NCBI RefSeq assembly: GCF_012932795.1
Contig: NZ_LANA01000001.1
Location: 387,679-451,678, forward strand
Source of the DNA: Candidatus Pelagibacter communis
GTDB lineage: Bacteria; Pseudomonadota; Alphaproteobacteria; Pelagibacterales; Pelagibacteraceae
Reading direction: 5' to 3'
Length of the DNA: 64,000 bases
A model generated the notes under the pieces. It was not told where the DNA came from. It ran no database searches and was given only the letters and a program-made list of their open reading frames with translations. Numbering within the stretch: the first letter of the stretch is position 1; every line of letters starts with the position of its first letter. Both the position numbers and the translations under genes were made by a program. Positions 8,468-18,692 of this stretch are shown here, piece after piece.

Positions 8468-9583
8468 TTAGAACGCAAGTCCAACAGCGATTTCGTTAAT
8501 CGTTAGTTTTCCACCAGTTGATTGGTAGTCAACATTATTTGTTTCTGTTCTGTACGCTTTGATAGACATAGAGCCCATTGAGTACGCAGCTTGGATAGAT
8601 TTCATATCCATAGTTACGTCTGTAACAACAGTTGACTCTGCAGTACTTGAAGCCTGAGCATCGTAAGTATCTTCCGCTTTAGCAAATGATACAGATAGAT
8701 TATCATTTACGTTAAACGCAATTGATACAGTTTCTGCTTCAAAAATACCAGCTGAAGTAGCTCCGTTAACTTCTTTTTCTGCAGTTATAGCTAATGCAGC
8801 ACTTTGTGTACCAGCATCAAGGTATGATTTAGAGTAACCAACTGAGACAGGTCCGTATGCGTAGTTTACATAGTAAACTCCGTCAAAAGAATCTCTAACA
8901 CCTACTGTAGTACTATCAGTTTCTCTCTCAGAACCGAAAACACCCACAGTCGCACCGTGACCAGAGAAAGTAAGACCTAAAGATTTACCTGAAGACCAAG
9001 CAGCAGAAGCACTTGCTCCACCATCATTAGTCGCAGTATCATTAGCTTCAGGAGCGTATTCAACATCAGCAGTAACTGAAATTCCACCTAAATCAAATGC
9101 AGGTGAAGTATACGCGATACCATTGTTATCGTTGTAACTTCCAACAAAGTTTGCTGAAAGTGATGTAGCACCGCCATCATCAACTTCTTCATACGCTTTA
9201 GGAGTTTGAACATCATACTTAGTAGAATTTCCACCGTATCCTGTTCCCATTGTTATAGATCCCAAAGACCCCATAACCATCGTAAGTGCAGATGAAGATA
9301 GTGCCATAGCATCTTTAAGTAAAGTGTAACCACTAAAAGTAAAACCATTATCTAATTCACCTGATCCAGATACTGTAAAGTCTTTATCAGTTCCAAGTCC
9401 TGATCCGTGATCCGGATTAGCACCTTGGAGTGCATTAGTTGAGTTAACACTTCCTGTATTACCGCTTTGAGTAGAGTAAGTAGCATTAAACGAACCTGAT
9501 ACTGACATCTCCCCAGCTTGAGCACCTACTGCAACTAGCGAACCTGCTAATGCTGTAAGTCCTATTTTTTTTAAGTTATTCAT
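8468..9583 (-). CDS. Outer membrane porin (general Gram-negative porin type)
   Basis: A 371-residue exported beta-barrel protein. The start is set at the ATG at 9583, not 9610, because AAAGGA sits six bases upstream and the following residues form a classical signal peptide (basic NNLKK, hydrophobic core, cleavage after GAQA). The mature part is rich in Gly, Ser, Thr and alternating strand patterns (DNGFTFSGYTL, GPVSVGYSKSYLD) and ends in the aromatic residue Phe, as barrels recognised by BamA do. Codons are visibly richer in G/C than in neighbouring genes, consistent with high expression. It probably mediates diffusion of small nutrients. A strong terminator follows. Confidence 0.88.
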   Translation of the reverse strand: MNNLKKIGLTALAGSLVAVGAQAGEMSVSGSFNATYSTQSGNTGSVNSTNALQGANPDHGSGLGTDKDFTVSGSGELDNGFTFSGYTLLKDAMALSSSALTMVMGSLGSITMGTGYGGNSTKYDVQTPKAYEEVDDGGATSLSANFVGSYNDNNGIAYTSPAFDLGGISVTADVEYAPEANDTATNDGGASASAAWSSGKSLGLTFSGHGATVGVFGSERETDSTTVGVRDSFDGVYYVNYAYGPVSVGYSKSYLDAGTQSAALAITAEKEVNGATSAGIFEAETVSIAFNVNDNLSVSFAKAEDTYDAQASSTAESTVVTDVTMDMKSIQAAYSMGSMSIKAYRTETNNVDYQSTGGKLTINEIAVGLAF

Positions 9584-9758
9584 ATATATCCTTTTGTTAT
9601 TATTATTCATGAATGTAGAAAATTTACTTGTTTTTTTTTTTTATTGGATAATATTTTTGTTTAAATAGCCTTTTTTTTCTTTTTGTGACATTTATACAAC
9701 TAAAATAGACCCTAATTTTATTGATTTTTGCCTATTTATCGTGTTTTTACTCATTAAC

Positions 9759-10319
9759 ATGAAAAAAATTTTTATTATATTTGCTGTATGCTCGATATTT
9801 TTGTCTGGTTGTGGCATTTATAAAAGGTCAGATATTAAAGATAATCCCACAGAGGTGAATAAAAGAGTTGAAAAGAATTTAAGAGAGGGAAAGGGCATAC
9901 GTTTTGGTAGTTTATCAGGCAATAATAGTGGAACTTTCGATTTTGCTTCTTCAAACCCAATGTGGCAAGCATCAATAAGTATATTAGATTTTGTTTCATT
10001 TGCTAACGTCAGTTATTCTGGTGGTATAATCATAACTGATTGGTTTAACGATTCCTCGCAAACAGAAAATATTAGAGATATAAAAATCACTATTAAATTT
10101 TTAAGTAATGAAATACGAGCAGATGGATTACAAATTGACGTTCATGAACGAATTTGTAAAAAAAATAATTCAAACTCATGCAAAATTAATAAGATTAAAT
10201 CTAAAATATCAAGTGAATTAAAGTTAGCTATTTTGAAAAAAGCTTCAAGACTAGAAAATGATATAGTTACTAAAAATATAAAAAAAAATAAAAGAGTACT
10301 TCCTAGAAAAGACAAATGA
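9759..10319 (+). CDS. DUF3576-type outer-membrane lipoprotein
   Basis: A lipoprotein with signal sequence and lipobox IFLSGC, the acylated Cys being residue 18. The ATG at 9759 is preferred over the GTG at 9741 because it places the basic n-region (MKK) directly before the hydrophobic core. The body (SSNPMWQASISILDFVSFANVSYSGGIIITDWF, quoted in part) resembles the alphaproteobacterial DUF3576 family, which commonly lies upstream of leuS as here; its function is unknown, though outer-membrane assembly is a reasonable guess given lptE nearby. The C-terminus is Lys/Arg rich. The family name is from memory. Confidence 0.75.
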   Translation: MKKIFIIFAVCSIFLSGCGIYKRSDIKDNPTEVNKRVEKNLREGKGIRFGSLSGNNSGTFDFASSNPMWQASISILDFVSFANVSYSGGIIITDWFNDSSQTENIRDIKITIKFLSNEIRADGLQIDVHERICKKNNSNSCKINKIKSKISSELKLAILKKASRLENDIVTKNIKKNKRVLPRKDK

Positions 10320-10374
10320 TAATATAAGATTGTTCTTAGTTTTTTTATGAACAAAAATTAGTTTATATATTAAA

Positions 10375-12924
10375 GTGCAGAGATATAATTTCAAAACAAT
10401 AGAAAGAAAATGGCAAAAATTTTGGGATGCCAATAATTTTTTTAAGTCTGAAATTGATAAAAATAAAAAAAAATTTTATTGCCTTGAGATGTTTCCATAT
10501 CCATCTGGTAAAATACATATGGGGCATGTACGTAATTATACTATTGGAGATGTTCTTTCTAGATTTAAAAAAATGCAGGGCTTTAACGTTTTGCATCCAA
10601 TGGGCTGGGACTCATTTGGTATGCCTGCAGAAAATGCAGCTAGATTAAATAACCTAGATCCTAAAACTTGGACCGAAAACAATATTGCTATTATGAGGGG
10701 TCAACTAAAACTTCTTGGTTTATCAATTGACTGGGACAAAGAAATTTCAACCTGTTCTCCAGAATACTATAAACACCAACAAAAATTTTTTTTAGAAATG
10801 CTGAATAAAGGATTGGTTTATAGAAAAGAAAATTATGTTAATTGGGACCCGATCGATCAAACAGTACTAGCAAATGAACAAGTTATAGATGGTAAGGGTT
10901 GGCGATCAGGAGCAATTGTTAAAAGAAAAAAATTAAATCAATGGTTTTTTAGTATATCTAAATTTTCTGAAGAATTACTTTCTGGTCTTGATCAATTACA
11001 ACAATGGCCCAACAAAGTAAAGGTCATGCAAAGAAACTGGATTGGTAAATCTTTTGGATGTGAAATAAATTTTCAAATAAAAGGAAATGATCCTGTAGAT
11101 AATATTAAATGTTTTACTACAAGACCGGACACTTTATTTGGACTATCTTTTTTAGCTTTGTCAGTTGACCACCCTGTTGCAAAATTTTATGAAAAAAATG
11201 CAAACTTTATAAAATTTAAAAATGAATGTTCTAAAACTGGGACAACTGAAGAATCTATTGCTCAAGCTGAAAAAATAGGTTTCAAAACAAATTTAACAGC
11301 AATAAATCCTTTAGATAAAAACATTCAAGTACCCGTTTATTTTGCAAATTTTGTTTTAATGGATTATGGTTTTGGAGCAGTATTTGGCTGTCCAGCTCAT
11401 GATCAAAGAGATTTGGATTTTGCATTAAAATATGAATTAAATGTTATTCCAGTTGTAAAACCTAAAGATTTACTTAAACCTTATCAAATTGAAAAAGAGG
11501 CTTATACAGGGCCAGGTGTAATTTTTAACTCAAATTTTCTTAATGGTTTAAAGGCCCCTGAAGAATCTATAAATGAAACAATTAAAATTTTAGAAAAAAA
11601 AAAAATAGGTATAAAAAAAATTAATTTTAGATTGAAAGACTGGGGTATTTCTAGACAAAGATACTGGGGGTGTCCAATTCCAATAGCTTATAATAAAAGT
11701 GGTAAAATTGTAAAAATCCCAGAAGAAATGTTACCTATAAAATTGCCAGAAAAAATTGACTTAAATACCAAAGGGAATCCTTTAGACCATCATAATACTT
11801 GGAAAAAAATAATAATTAATGGTGAAGAATGTACAATGGAGACAGATACCTTGGATACTTTTGTAGACTCTTCTTGGTATTTTTTAAGATTTTGTTCCTC
11901 TAAAAATAATGATTACGGATTTGATTATGATGACGTAAATTATTGGTTGCCTGTTGATCAATATATCGGTGGTATAGAACATGCAATTTTACATCTTTTG
12001 TATTCAAGATTCTTTATGCAGGCCATTGGGTATAAAAATAATAAATTTAACCACACCGAACCTTTTAGGGGCTTATTTACACAAGGCATGGTTTGTCATC
12101 AAACATACAAAAATGATAAAAACCAATGGTTGAGCCCAGATGAAGTGGACTCAGAAGATGGTAAAAATTATTTTATTAAAAAGAATCCTAAATCTATAAT
12201 TAAAGTTGGGCCATCTGAGTCAATGTCAAAATCAAAAAAAAATACTATAGATCCAACCGAAATGATAAATAGTTATGGAGCAGATGCAGTAAGATTATTT
12301 ATTTTATCGGATAGTCCTCCAGAAAAGGATATTCAGTGGTCAGATCAAGGAATGATTTCAGCTTATAAATTTTTACAAAAGTTTTGGAGAATGCACATAG
12401 AGATATTGAGCCAAATTAAGGAAAAAAAAGTTGGATTAGAATTAGATGATAACACTTTATCCAAATTTACAAATCTGATTCTAGAAAAAATTGAAAAAAA
12501 TTTAAATAATTTTCAATACAATGTTATTGTAGCTAGTTTTCACGAAATTTATAATTTTTTAAGTAAGCAAATTAAAAAGGACATAACCTTTTCAGTTTTA
12601 TTAGAAAATTATTTAAAAATTTTAAAAATTATGAATCCAATTATTCCTCACTTTACAACTGAGTGTATGGAGAATTTAGGTTATAACAATAAAGAGTTAT
12701 TTTGGCCAGTTTTAGATAAAAAACATGTTGTAGAAGCGAGAGCAAATATAGTTGTACAAATCAATGGTAAAAAAAGATGTTTAATAAACACGGTGATAAA
12801 TATCGATGAAAATAACTTAATAACAACTATTAAAGACGACCCAGCAATTAAAAAATACTTAAGTGAAAAAAAAATTAAAAAAACTATCTATATTAAAAAT
12901 AAATTAATAAACATATTAATATGA
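10375..12924 (+). CDS. leuS: Leucyl-tRNA synthetase
   Basis: LeuRS charges tRNA-Leu with leucine in the cytosol. The class I HIGH-type motif is in [14 protein letters not shown] (about residues 43-56) and the KMSKS loop is [13 protein letters not shown] (about 620-632). Between them lies the CP1 editing domain ([28 protein letters not shown]). 849 residues is normal. I accept the GTG at 10375 as start because the family N-terminus ([15 protein letters not shown]) follows immediately and no in-frame ATG precedes it. The stop overlaps lptE by four bases (ATGA). Confidence 0.97.
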   Translation: MQRYNFKTIERKWQKFWDANNFFKSEIDKNKKKFYCLEMFPYPSGKIHMGHVRNYTIGDVLSRFKKMQGFNVLHPMGWDSFGMPAENAARLNNLDPKTWTENNIAIMRGQLKLLGLSIDWDKEISTCSPEYYKHQQKFFLEMLNKGLVYRKENYVNWDPIDQTVLANEQVIDGKGWRSGAIVKRKKLNQWFFSISKFSEELLSGLDQLQQWPNKVKVMQRNWIGKSFGCEINFQIKGNDPVDNIKCFTTRPDTLFGLSFLALSVDHPVAKFYEKNANFIKFKNECSKTGTTEESIAQAEKIGFKTNLTAINPLDKNIQVPVYFANFVLMDYGFGAVFGCPAHDQRDLDFALKYELNVIPVVKPKDLLKPYQIEKEAYTGPGVIFNSNFLNGLKAPEESINETIKILEKKKIGIKKINFRLKDWGISRQRYWGCPIPIAYNKSGKIVKIPEEMLPIKLPEKIDLNTKGNPLDHHNTWKKIIINGEECTMETDTLDTFVDSSWYFLRFCSSKNNDYGFDYDDVNYWLPVDQYIGGIEHAILHLLYSRFFMQAIGYKNNKFNHTEPFRGLFTQGMVCHQTYKNDKNQWLSPDEVDSEDGKNYFIKKNPKSIIKVGPSESMSKSKKNTIDPTEMINSYGADAVRLFILSDSPPEKDIQWSDQGMISAYKFLQKFWRMHIEILSQIKEKKVGLELDDNTLSKFTNLILEKIEKNLNNFQYNVIVASFHEIYNFLSKQIKKDITFSVLLENYLKILKIMNPIIPHFTTECMENLGYNNKELFWPVLDKKHVVEARANIVVQINGKKRCLINTVINIDENNLITTIKDDPAIKKYLSEKKIKKTIYIKNKLINILI

Positions 12925-13382
12925 AGATTTATAATCAAATATTTATAATTATATTAATTTTTATAAATTCGTGTGGATACAATCCTATATATTTAGAAAA
13001 AAAAAATTATTTCTCAATCACGTCTATAGAACTTAAAGATAAAAACCAGATATCTTATAAAATTAAAAATAGTCTTAAAAAGTATATCAATATAGAAAAT
13101 AAGCCAAAAACATATGCTGTTAGCATAAAATCTAATAAACAAATTAGAACGACCTCGAAAGATAAAAAAGGAAATGCCAAAACTCTAGAATATAAAATCT
13201 CTGTACAAATGGTGTTTTCAGATTTAGATAATAAATACGAAAAAACTTTTGAAGAGACCTTTGGTTATCAAAATAGATCTAATAAGTTTAATTTAAAAAG
13301 ATACGAGAATGATATTCAGAACAATTTAATTGAGAAAATTGTTTTTGATATAAATCAATTTCTCTATCAATTAGAAAAATGA
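12921..13382 (+). CDS. lptE: LPS-assembly lipoprotein LptE
   Basis: LptE is the lipoprotein plug of the LptD lipopolysaccharide translocon in the outer membrane. The 153-residue product starts with a lipoprotein signal whose lipobox is INSC (Cys18), followed by GYNPIY, the usual opening of mature alphaproteobacterial LptE. The rest is poorly conserved, as is normal for this family. Context supports the call: leuS-lptE-holA is the standard order in proteobacteria, with ATGA overlaps on both sides that suggest coupled translation. Confidence 0.87.
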   Translation: MKIYNQIFIIILIFINSCGYNPIYLEKKNYFSITSIELKDKNQISYKIKNSLKKYINIENKPKTYAVSIKSNKQIRTTSKDKKGNAKTLEYKISVQMVFSDLDNKYEKTFEETFGYQNRSNKFNLKRYENDIQNNLIEKIVFDINQFLYQLEK

Positions 13383-14374
13383 TTTTAAAATCATTTGAAC
13401 TTAATAAAATAAAATTAAATAAATACAATTTTTATCTTTTTTATGGAGATAATGAGGGCTTAAAAGAAGAAATTATAAAGAATTTATTTGAGAAGAATTA
13501 CCAAGATAAAATAAGTAGATATGAGGAAAAAGAAATCTTAGATAACAAAAGTGATTTTTTTAATGGTGTATTTACAAAATCATTCTTTGATAATGAAAAG
13601 CTTATAATTGTTAATAGAGCTACAGATAAATCAAAAGTCATTATTGAAGAATTAGTTAAAAAAAATCCAAAGGATGTTCTGATTATCTTAAATTCAAAAA
13701 ATCTTGAAAAAAAATCAATTTTACGAAAGTTTTTTGAAAAAGAAAAGTCTATCATTTGTGCACCATGCTACGAAGATAACAATCAAACTTTAAATGCTAT
13801 AATTAATAGTTTTTTTAGAAATAGAAAAATTTCTATTTCTCAACAATTAATAAATATTTTAATTGAGAGAAGTAGAGGTGATAGAAAAAATTTAAATAAT
13901 GAATTAGAAAAAATTAATAATTATTCCTTAAATAAAAAAAACATAACTTTACAAGAAATTACTAAACTAACAAATCTTGCAGATAACTATAGTGCCTCAG
14001 AACTTGTTGATAATTCTCTTGCTAAAAACACTAGAAAAACAGTTACTATTTTAAATGAAAATAAATTTACAGAAGAAGACAATATAATAATTATAAGAAC
14101 TTTGATATCAAAGTTAAAAAGATTATTAAAAATTTGTGAATTTATAGATAATAAAAATAGCATTGTAGAAGCAGTTTCATCTTTTAAGCCACCTATTTTC
14201 TGGAGGGACAAACAAATTGTGACACAACAGTTAAATAATTGGAAAAGAGAAGAATTGAAAGATTTAATTTATAAAAGTAATGAAATTGAACTTTTAATTA
14301 AAAAAAATTCGAGCATAGGTAAAAATATATTATCTGACTTTATAATTAGCAATTCTAAAAAAGCTAATAATTAG
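13379..14374 (+). CDS. holA: DNA polymerase III subunit delta
   Basis: HolA is the clamp-loader delta subunit that opens the beta sliding clamp. At 331 residues it has the typical length, with the N-terminal AAA-like segment (YLFYGDNEGLKEEIIKNLF near 20-40, a degenerate nucleotide-binding region) and the helical lid/collar later (RSRGDRKNLNNELEKI near 164-179). It overlaps lptE by four bases and its 3' end overlaps the convergent parB gene by 11 bp. Sequence conservation in this family is low, so the operon position is an important part of the evidence. Confidence 0.92.
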   Translation: MILKSFELNKIKLNKYNFYLFYGDNEGLKEEIIKNLFEKNYQDKISRYEEKEILDNKSDFFNGVFTKSFFDNEKLIIVNRATDKSKVIIEELVKKNPKDVLIILNSKNLEKKSILRKFFEKEKSIICAPCYEDNNQTLNAIINSFFRNRKISISQQLINILIERSRGDRKNLNNELEKINNYSLNKKNITLQEITKLTNLADNYSASELVDNSLAKNTRKTVTILNENKFTEEDNIIIIRTLISKLKRLLKICEFIDNKNSIVEAVSSFKPPIFWRDKQIVTQQLNNWKREELKDLIYKSNEIELLIKKNSSIGKNILSDFIISNSKKANN

Positions 14375-15212
14375 ATTTTATAATTTCAATAATTTTATTT
14401 AATTGATCTAAATCTTTATATTCTAAGACCAATGAACCTGTATTATTTCTTTTATTTTTAATAGAAACATTGAGCCCAATTTTTTCTACAATCGACAATT
14501 CTAGAGCCTGTATGTTTGGATTATTTGATTTTACATATGATTTTTTTTTTTTTTTAAAAATTTTTACAAAATTTTCAGCTTGTCTTACGGAAAGTTTTTT
14601 TTCTATTATTTTGGATGCAACAAAGTCTGCATTATCTAATCCTACTAATACTTTGGCGTGACCAGGGGTTAATTTATTTGTTTCGATTAATTTTAATACC
14701 CCCTCTGGTAAACCTAGTAATCTTAAAAAATTAGTTATGTGACTTCGGCTTTTTCCTATAAATTTTGCAACTTTTTCTTGGTCGTATGAAAATTCTTTAA
14801 TAAGGCGTTGGTAGCCTCTTGCTTCTTCAACTGCGTTTAAGTCATTTCTTTGAACATTTTCAATAATTGCAAATTCTAATGATTTCAAATCATTAACATC
14901 AGTAATTACAACTGGAACTTCATGTAGTCCTGCTTTTTGTGCTGCTAACCATCTTCTCTCACCAGCGATTATTTCATATTTAGAATTATCTTCCTTGAAT
15001 TTTCGAACAATGATTGGCTGAATAATTCCTCTTTCTTTTATTGAATTTGTTAAATCTTGCAAACTATCTTCATCAAACAGTTTTCTTGGTTGATACCTAT
15101 TGCTCAAAAGGTCACTTATCAAAACTTTATTAATATTTATATCAACTTTAGTTTCTCCTATTAATGATGACAAGCCTCTGCCCAAACCTTTTTTTATTTT
15201 GTTTGCATCCAT
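14364..15212 (-). CDS. parB: Chromosome partitioning protein ParB
   Basis: ParB is the centromere-binding CTPase that loads on parS and spreads, guiding origin segregation with ParA. The start KKGLGRGLSSLIGE is diagnostic. The N-terminal CTP-binding region contains NRYQPRKLFDE and the motif IIAGERRWLAAQ, followed by the helix-turn-helix KFIGKSRSHITNFLRLL. The C-terminal dimerisation part is short. 282 residues is normal. Its ATG overlaps the parA stop (TAATG). A consensus-matching parS lies 1.4 kb upstream inside rsmG. Confidence 0.97.
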   Translation of the reverse strand: MDANKIKKGLGRGLSSLIGETKVDININKVLISDLLSNRYQPRKLFDEDSLQDLTNSIKERGIIQPIIVRKFKEDNSKYEIIAGERRWLAAQKAGLHEVPVVITDVNDLKSLEFAIIENVQRNDLNAVEEARGYQRLIKEFSYDQEKVAKFIGKSRSHITNFLRLLGLPEGVLKLIETNKLTPGHAKVLVGLDNADFVASKIIEKKLSVRQAENFVKIFKKKKKSYVKSNNPNIQALELSIVEKIGLNVSIKNKRNNTGSLVLEYKDLDQLNKIIEIIKSNY

Positions 15213-16006
15213 TACGCGGCACTTCCTATTTTTTGTTCTTGATTAATAAATTCATCTGTAAAACTAAAATACGACTTACTTCCTGGACATGACTTATCAT
15301 AGATTAAAACCGGCATACCATGTGATGGTGCTTCTGATAACCTTACGTTTCTGGGTATGATGGTAATATAAACTTTTTCTTTAAAATAATCTCTAGCTTC
15401 TTTTTCAACTTGAGAAGAAAGTTTGTTTCTTTTGTCATACATGGTCAAAAGAATTCCTCTAATTTTTAATTCTGGATTTAAATTAATTTTTATTCTGTCT
15501 ATAGTTTTTAATAACTGCGTAACTCCTTCTAATGCGAAAAACTCTGCTTGTAATGGCACTACTAAAGAGTTTGAGGAGACTAAGGCCATAACAGTTAACA
15601 AGCTCAGCGATGGTGGACAGTCTATAAGGATATAATCATAAAATCCTTCAGAATCATTTAAATATGCGGTTAATTTAACCTTCAATAAAAAGGCTCTTTC
15701 ATTATCCCCAGCTGTCTCCACTTCTAGCCCAGATAGATCTACATTGGATGATATTAAATCTAGATTCTCTACCTTAGTTTTTTTTATTACATCTGAAATT
15801 GATTTTGTTCCATTCAATACTCCATAAATTGTATCACTAGAATTTTGCATATTAGACAGACCAAGACCTGTTGTGGCATTTCCTTGAGGGTCGAGATCAA
15901 TTACCAAAATTTTTTTTTGTTGTTGTGCCAAGCCTGCAGCAAGATTAATAACGGTTGTTGTTTTCCCCACTCCACCCTTTTGGTTTATTATTGAAATAAT
16001 TTGCAT
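15212..16006 (-). CDS. parA: Chromosome partitioning ATPase ParA
   Basis: ParA is a deviant-Walker ATPase that forms a nucleoid-bound gradient pulling ParB-parS complexes. The deviant Walker A KGGVGKTTT lies at residues 10-18, Walker A' VIDLDPQGNAT near 39-49, and Walker B DYILIDCPPSLSLLT near 122-136. 264 residues matches chromosomal ParA/Soj. It sits seven bases after rsmG in the mnmG-rsmG-parA-parB order typical of bacterial origin regions. Confidence 0.97.
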   Translation of the reverse strand: MQIISIINQKGGVGKTTTVINLAAGLAQQQKKILVIDLDPQGNATTGLGLSNMQNSSDTIYGVLNGTKSISDVIKKTKVENLDLISSNVDLSGLEVETAGDNERAFLLKVKLTAYLNDSEGFYDYILIDCPPSLSLLTVMALVSSNSLVVPLQAEFFALEGVTQLLKTIDRIKINLNPELKIRGILLTMYDKRNKLSSQVEKEARDYFKEKVYITIIPRNVRLSEAPSHGMPVLIYDKSCPGSKSYFSFTDEFINQEQKIGSAA

Positions 16007-16013
16007 TTTAATT

Positions 16014-16655
16014 TTAAATTTTTTTTTTTATATTTTTTATGTTTAATAAAAATGAATTTTCACTGGTAATACTTTTTTTTTTTTCAAAATCAAAATCCCA
16101 AATTTTTAAAGTCTCTTTTAAAATTTTTTCTCCAGTTTTACCCATAAACATAACTACATTTTTATAACTCACAAAATTTTTATAAACCAAATCTAAAACT
16201 ATCGGTAATGGCTTAAAAGCTCTAGATATTATTGTACCTGACTCTAAGTTTTGTGCCTCAAAAATATTCTCTTGTATAACTTTTGCGTTTATTTCTAGGT
16301 CTTTTGATGCTTTTCTTAAAAACCTGCTCTTATGAAAGCTTTTTTCATATAAATGAATTTTTGATTTTTCTTTCTTATTTTTGAGCATAATTGATGTAAT
16401 TATACCTGGAAAACCACCTCCGGATCCAATATCTGTGGTATTTTTGCTATTTAAATCAATAAATTCAATGATTTGTGCTGAATCTATTACGTGGCGATGC
16501 CTGATAACATCGCTTTCTTCAGTTTCTCTGCTTATAATGTTTATCTCTTTATTTTCTTTTTGAACCATAGCAATGAAGGTCTCAAACTGCAACAATGTTT
16601 CACGTGGAACATTTTGGTGTTTTAGTAGGGAATATTTATTTAAAATATCTTCCAT
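16014..16655 (-). CDS. rsmG: 16S rRNA m7G527 methyltransferase RsmG
   Basis: RsmG (GidB) methylates N7 of G527 in 16S rRNA using S-adenosylmethionine. The Rossmann motif is TDIGSGGGFPGIITSIM near residues 74-90, preceded by RHVIDSAQI. The N-terminal NVPRETLL (residues 15-22) is encoded by DNA matching a parS centromere. The protein has 213 residues, the normal size. Its ATG overlaps the mnmG stop by one base. Confidence 0.95.
   Translation of the reverse strand: MEDILNKYSLLKHQNVPRETLLQFETFIAMVQKENKEINIISRETEESDVIRHRHVIDSAQIIEFIDLNSKNTTDIGSGGGFPGIITSIMLKNKKEKSKIHLYEKSFHKSRFLRKASKDLEINAKVIQENIFEAQNLESGTIISRAFKPLPIVLDLVYKNFVSYKNVVMFMGKTGEKILKETLKIWDFDFEKKKSITSENSFLLNIKNIKKKI
16596..16611. promoter_or_regulatory. 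parS: parS centromere site inside rsmG
   Basis: Read on the minus strand the 16 bases are TGTTCCACGTGAAACA, which fit the widely used bacterial consensus TGTTNCACGTGAAACA at every position and form a near-perfect palindrome centred on CACGTG. The site is in frame within rsmG and encodes Val-Pro-Arg-Glu-Thr. It lies 1.4 kb from the parB start and about 7.3 kb from the putative oriC, a typical position for the primary ParB loading site. Binding itself is inferred from the match. Confidence 0.9.
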
Positions 16656-18526
16656 TAAGCTATAAGCTTAATAGACTTTCTTTTCACATGTGACAACAAA
16701 ATATATACAGCTGCTGGGGTAATTCCATCAATTCTGAGGGCTTGACCCATAGTTTTAGGTTTTATTTTTTTAAATTTAGCTTTTACCTCATTTGAGAGAC
16801 CAGAAAGCTCATCATAATCAACTTTATCAGGTATTATCAAGTTTTCATCTCTTTTAAACGCTAAAATATCGGCCTTTTGTTTTTTAAGATAACCTCTGTA
16901 GTGTGCATTTATTTCTATTTGCTCATCTATTTTTTTATCGAAAAAAGGTATATCAGGCCAAATTTCTCTAATTTTAATCATATTAACACCTTTGTGGGCT
17001 AATATTTCATGAGATTTTCTTAAAACACCATCTTTAGCAATTTTTATATTGAAACCATTTACTTTTGTTGGAGATATTGATGATTCTAGCATTTTTTTTG
17101 ATATGATGGATAATTTACTATTTTTATCTTTAAATAAAACCTCTCTATTTTTGGATATTAATCCTAAATAAATGCCCTTGCTTGTTAATCTTTGATCTGC
17201 ATTATCAGCCCTCAAGCTTAATCTATATTCAGCTCTTGAAGTAAACATCCTATAAGGCTCTGCAACTCCTTTGGTAACTAAATCATCTATCATGACTCCT
17301 ATATAAGCGTCTGATCTGTCTAGTATAAAAGGTTCTTCTTTTTTAAATGATAAAGCAGCATTAATTCCGGCTATCAAGCCTTGAGCTGCAGCTTCCTCGT
17401 ATCCAGTAGTTCCATTTATCTGTCCAGCTAAATACAAATTAGGAATTTTTTTAGTTTCAAGAGTTAAAAACAGTTCTCTGGGATCTACATAGTCATATTC
17501 AATAGCATAGCCGGGCCTAATTATTTTTACATTTTCTAAACCATTGATATTGTTACATATTTCTTGCTGTATATCACTAGGTAAGGACGTTGAAATCCCA
17601 TTGGGGTAAACTGTATGATCATTTAGACCTTCAGGCTCTAAATATATCTGATGTCGCTCTTTCTCGGCAAACTTTACTATCTTATCCTCTATTGAAGGAC
17701 AGTATCGTGGTCCTACACCCTGAATACTCCCTGAGTACATGGCGCTACTTTTTAAATTTTTTTGAATTATTTTATGAACCTTATCATTCGTGTAAGTCAT
17801 TCGACATGAGACTTGTTTATTATAATTTTTTTTGGTTAGGAAAGAAAAAAAATAAGGATCGTCATCTGCAAATTGTTCTTCTAAATTATCATACTTAATT
17901 GTTCGAGCATCCAACCTAGGTGGTGTTCCTGTTTTAAGTCTTCCAATTTTGAAATCATATTTTGCAAGTTGTTCACTTAAACCTGTTGAAGGTTTCTCTT
18001 CAAACCTTCCAGCTGGCGTTTTTTTATCACCAATATGTATCAATCCATTCAAGAAAGTTCCGGTTGTTAAAATTAACTTATTGCAATTGATTTTTTTTCC
18101 TGATTTTGTTTCGAAGCCAGTTATAACGTTTTTATCAAAAATAAACTTAATAACTGGATCAGAAAAAACTGTTAAATTACAGTAATTTAAAACTTTTTCT
18201 TGCATAAACTTACGGTATAGTGATCTATCTGATTGTGTTCTTGGACCCTGAACAGCGGGTCCTCTACTTCTATTTAATAACCTAAATTGTATACCAGACT
18301 TATCTGCAACCTCACCCATTACACCGTCTAAGGCATCTATCTCTCTAACTAGATGACCTTTACCAAGACCACCTATTGCTGGATTGCAAGACATCTCCCC
18401 TATGGTCTCTATTTTGTGAGTAAAAAGTGCGGTATTAACTCCGAGACGTGCAGACGCAGTTGCAGCCTCACAACCTGCATGGCCTCCACCAATTACTATT
18501 ACGTCAAATGACAAATCGTTTTTCAT
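16655..18526 (-). CDS. mnmG: tRNA uridine 5-carboxymethylaminomethyl modification enzyme MnmG
   Basis: MnmG (GidA) is the FAD subunit of the MnmE-MnmG complex that installs cmnm5U at wobble uridine 34 of several tRNAs. The dinucleotide-binding motif [12 protein letters not shown] lies at residues 11-22. [17 protein letters not shown] and [12 protein letters not shown] are family signatures, and the C-terminal [21 protein letters not shown] is the tRNA/MnmE-interaction tail. 623 residues is normal. The partner mnmE lies 166 bp upstream on the same strand; the 166-bp gap probably contains a promoter. Confidence 0.97.
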   Translation of the reverse strand: MKNDLSFDVIVIGGGHAGCEAATASARLGVNTALFTHKIETIGEMSCNPAIGGLGKGHLVREIDALDGVMGEVADKSGIQFRLLNRSRGPAVQGPRTQSDRSLYRKFMQEKVLNYCNLTVFSDPVIKFIFDKNVITGFETKSGKKINCNKLILTTGTFLNGLIHIGDKKTPAGRFEEKPSTGLSEQLAKYDFKIGRLKTGTPPRLDARTIKYDNLEEQFADDDPYFFSFLTKKNYNKQVSCRMTYTNDKVHKIIQKNLKSSAMYSGSIQGVGPRYCPSIEDKIVKFAEKERHQIYLEPEGLNDHTVYPNGISTSLPSDIQQEICNNINGLENVKIIRPGYAIEYDYVDPRELFLTLETKKIPNLYLAGQINGTTGYEEAAAQGLIAGINAALSFKKEEPFILDRSDAYIGVMIDDLVTKGVAEPYRMFTSRAEYRLSLRADNADQRLTSKGIYLGLISKNREVLFKDKNSKLSIISKKMLESSISPTKVNGFNIKIAKDGVLRKSHEILAHKGVNMIKIREIWPDIPFFDKKIDEQIEINAHYRGYLKKQKADILAFKRDENLIIPDKVDYDELSGLSNEVKAKFKKIKPKTMGQALRIDGITPAAVYILLSHVKRKSIKLIA

Positions 18527-18692
18527 AATTTAAATTTATAACTGATTAGAATATTTACAAGTAGGCAGTATTTTTATAATGGTGATATTTTAAGTTGATA
18601 TATGTTAATAATTTGAATATTTAATAGACGAATTAGCTATATATTCCAACAAAAACAGTCCAAAATGTCTTAAAAACCCACTAAAATAGAGA

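Noticed and set aside
9611-9740. A specific porin promoter
   Set aside because: Several -10-like hexamers occur in this A/T-rich 5' region but no pair with convincing -35 and spacing stood out; it surely holds a promoter that I cannot place.
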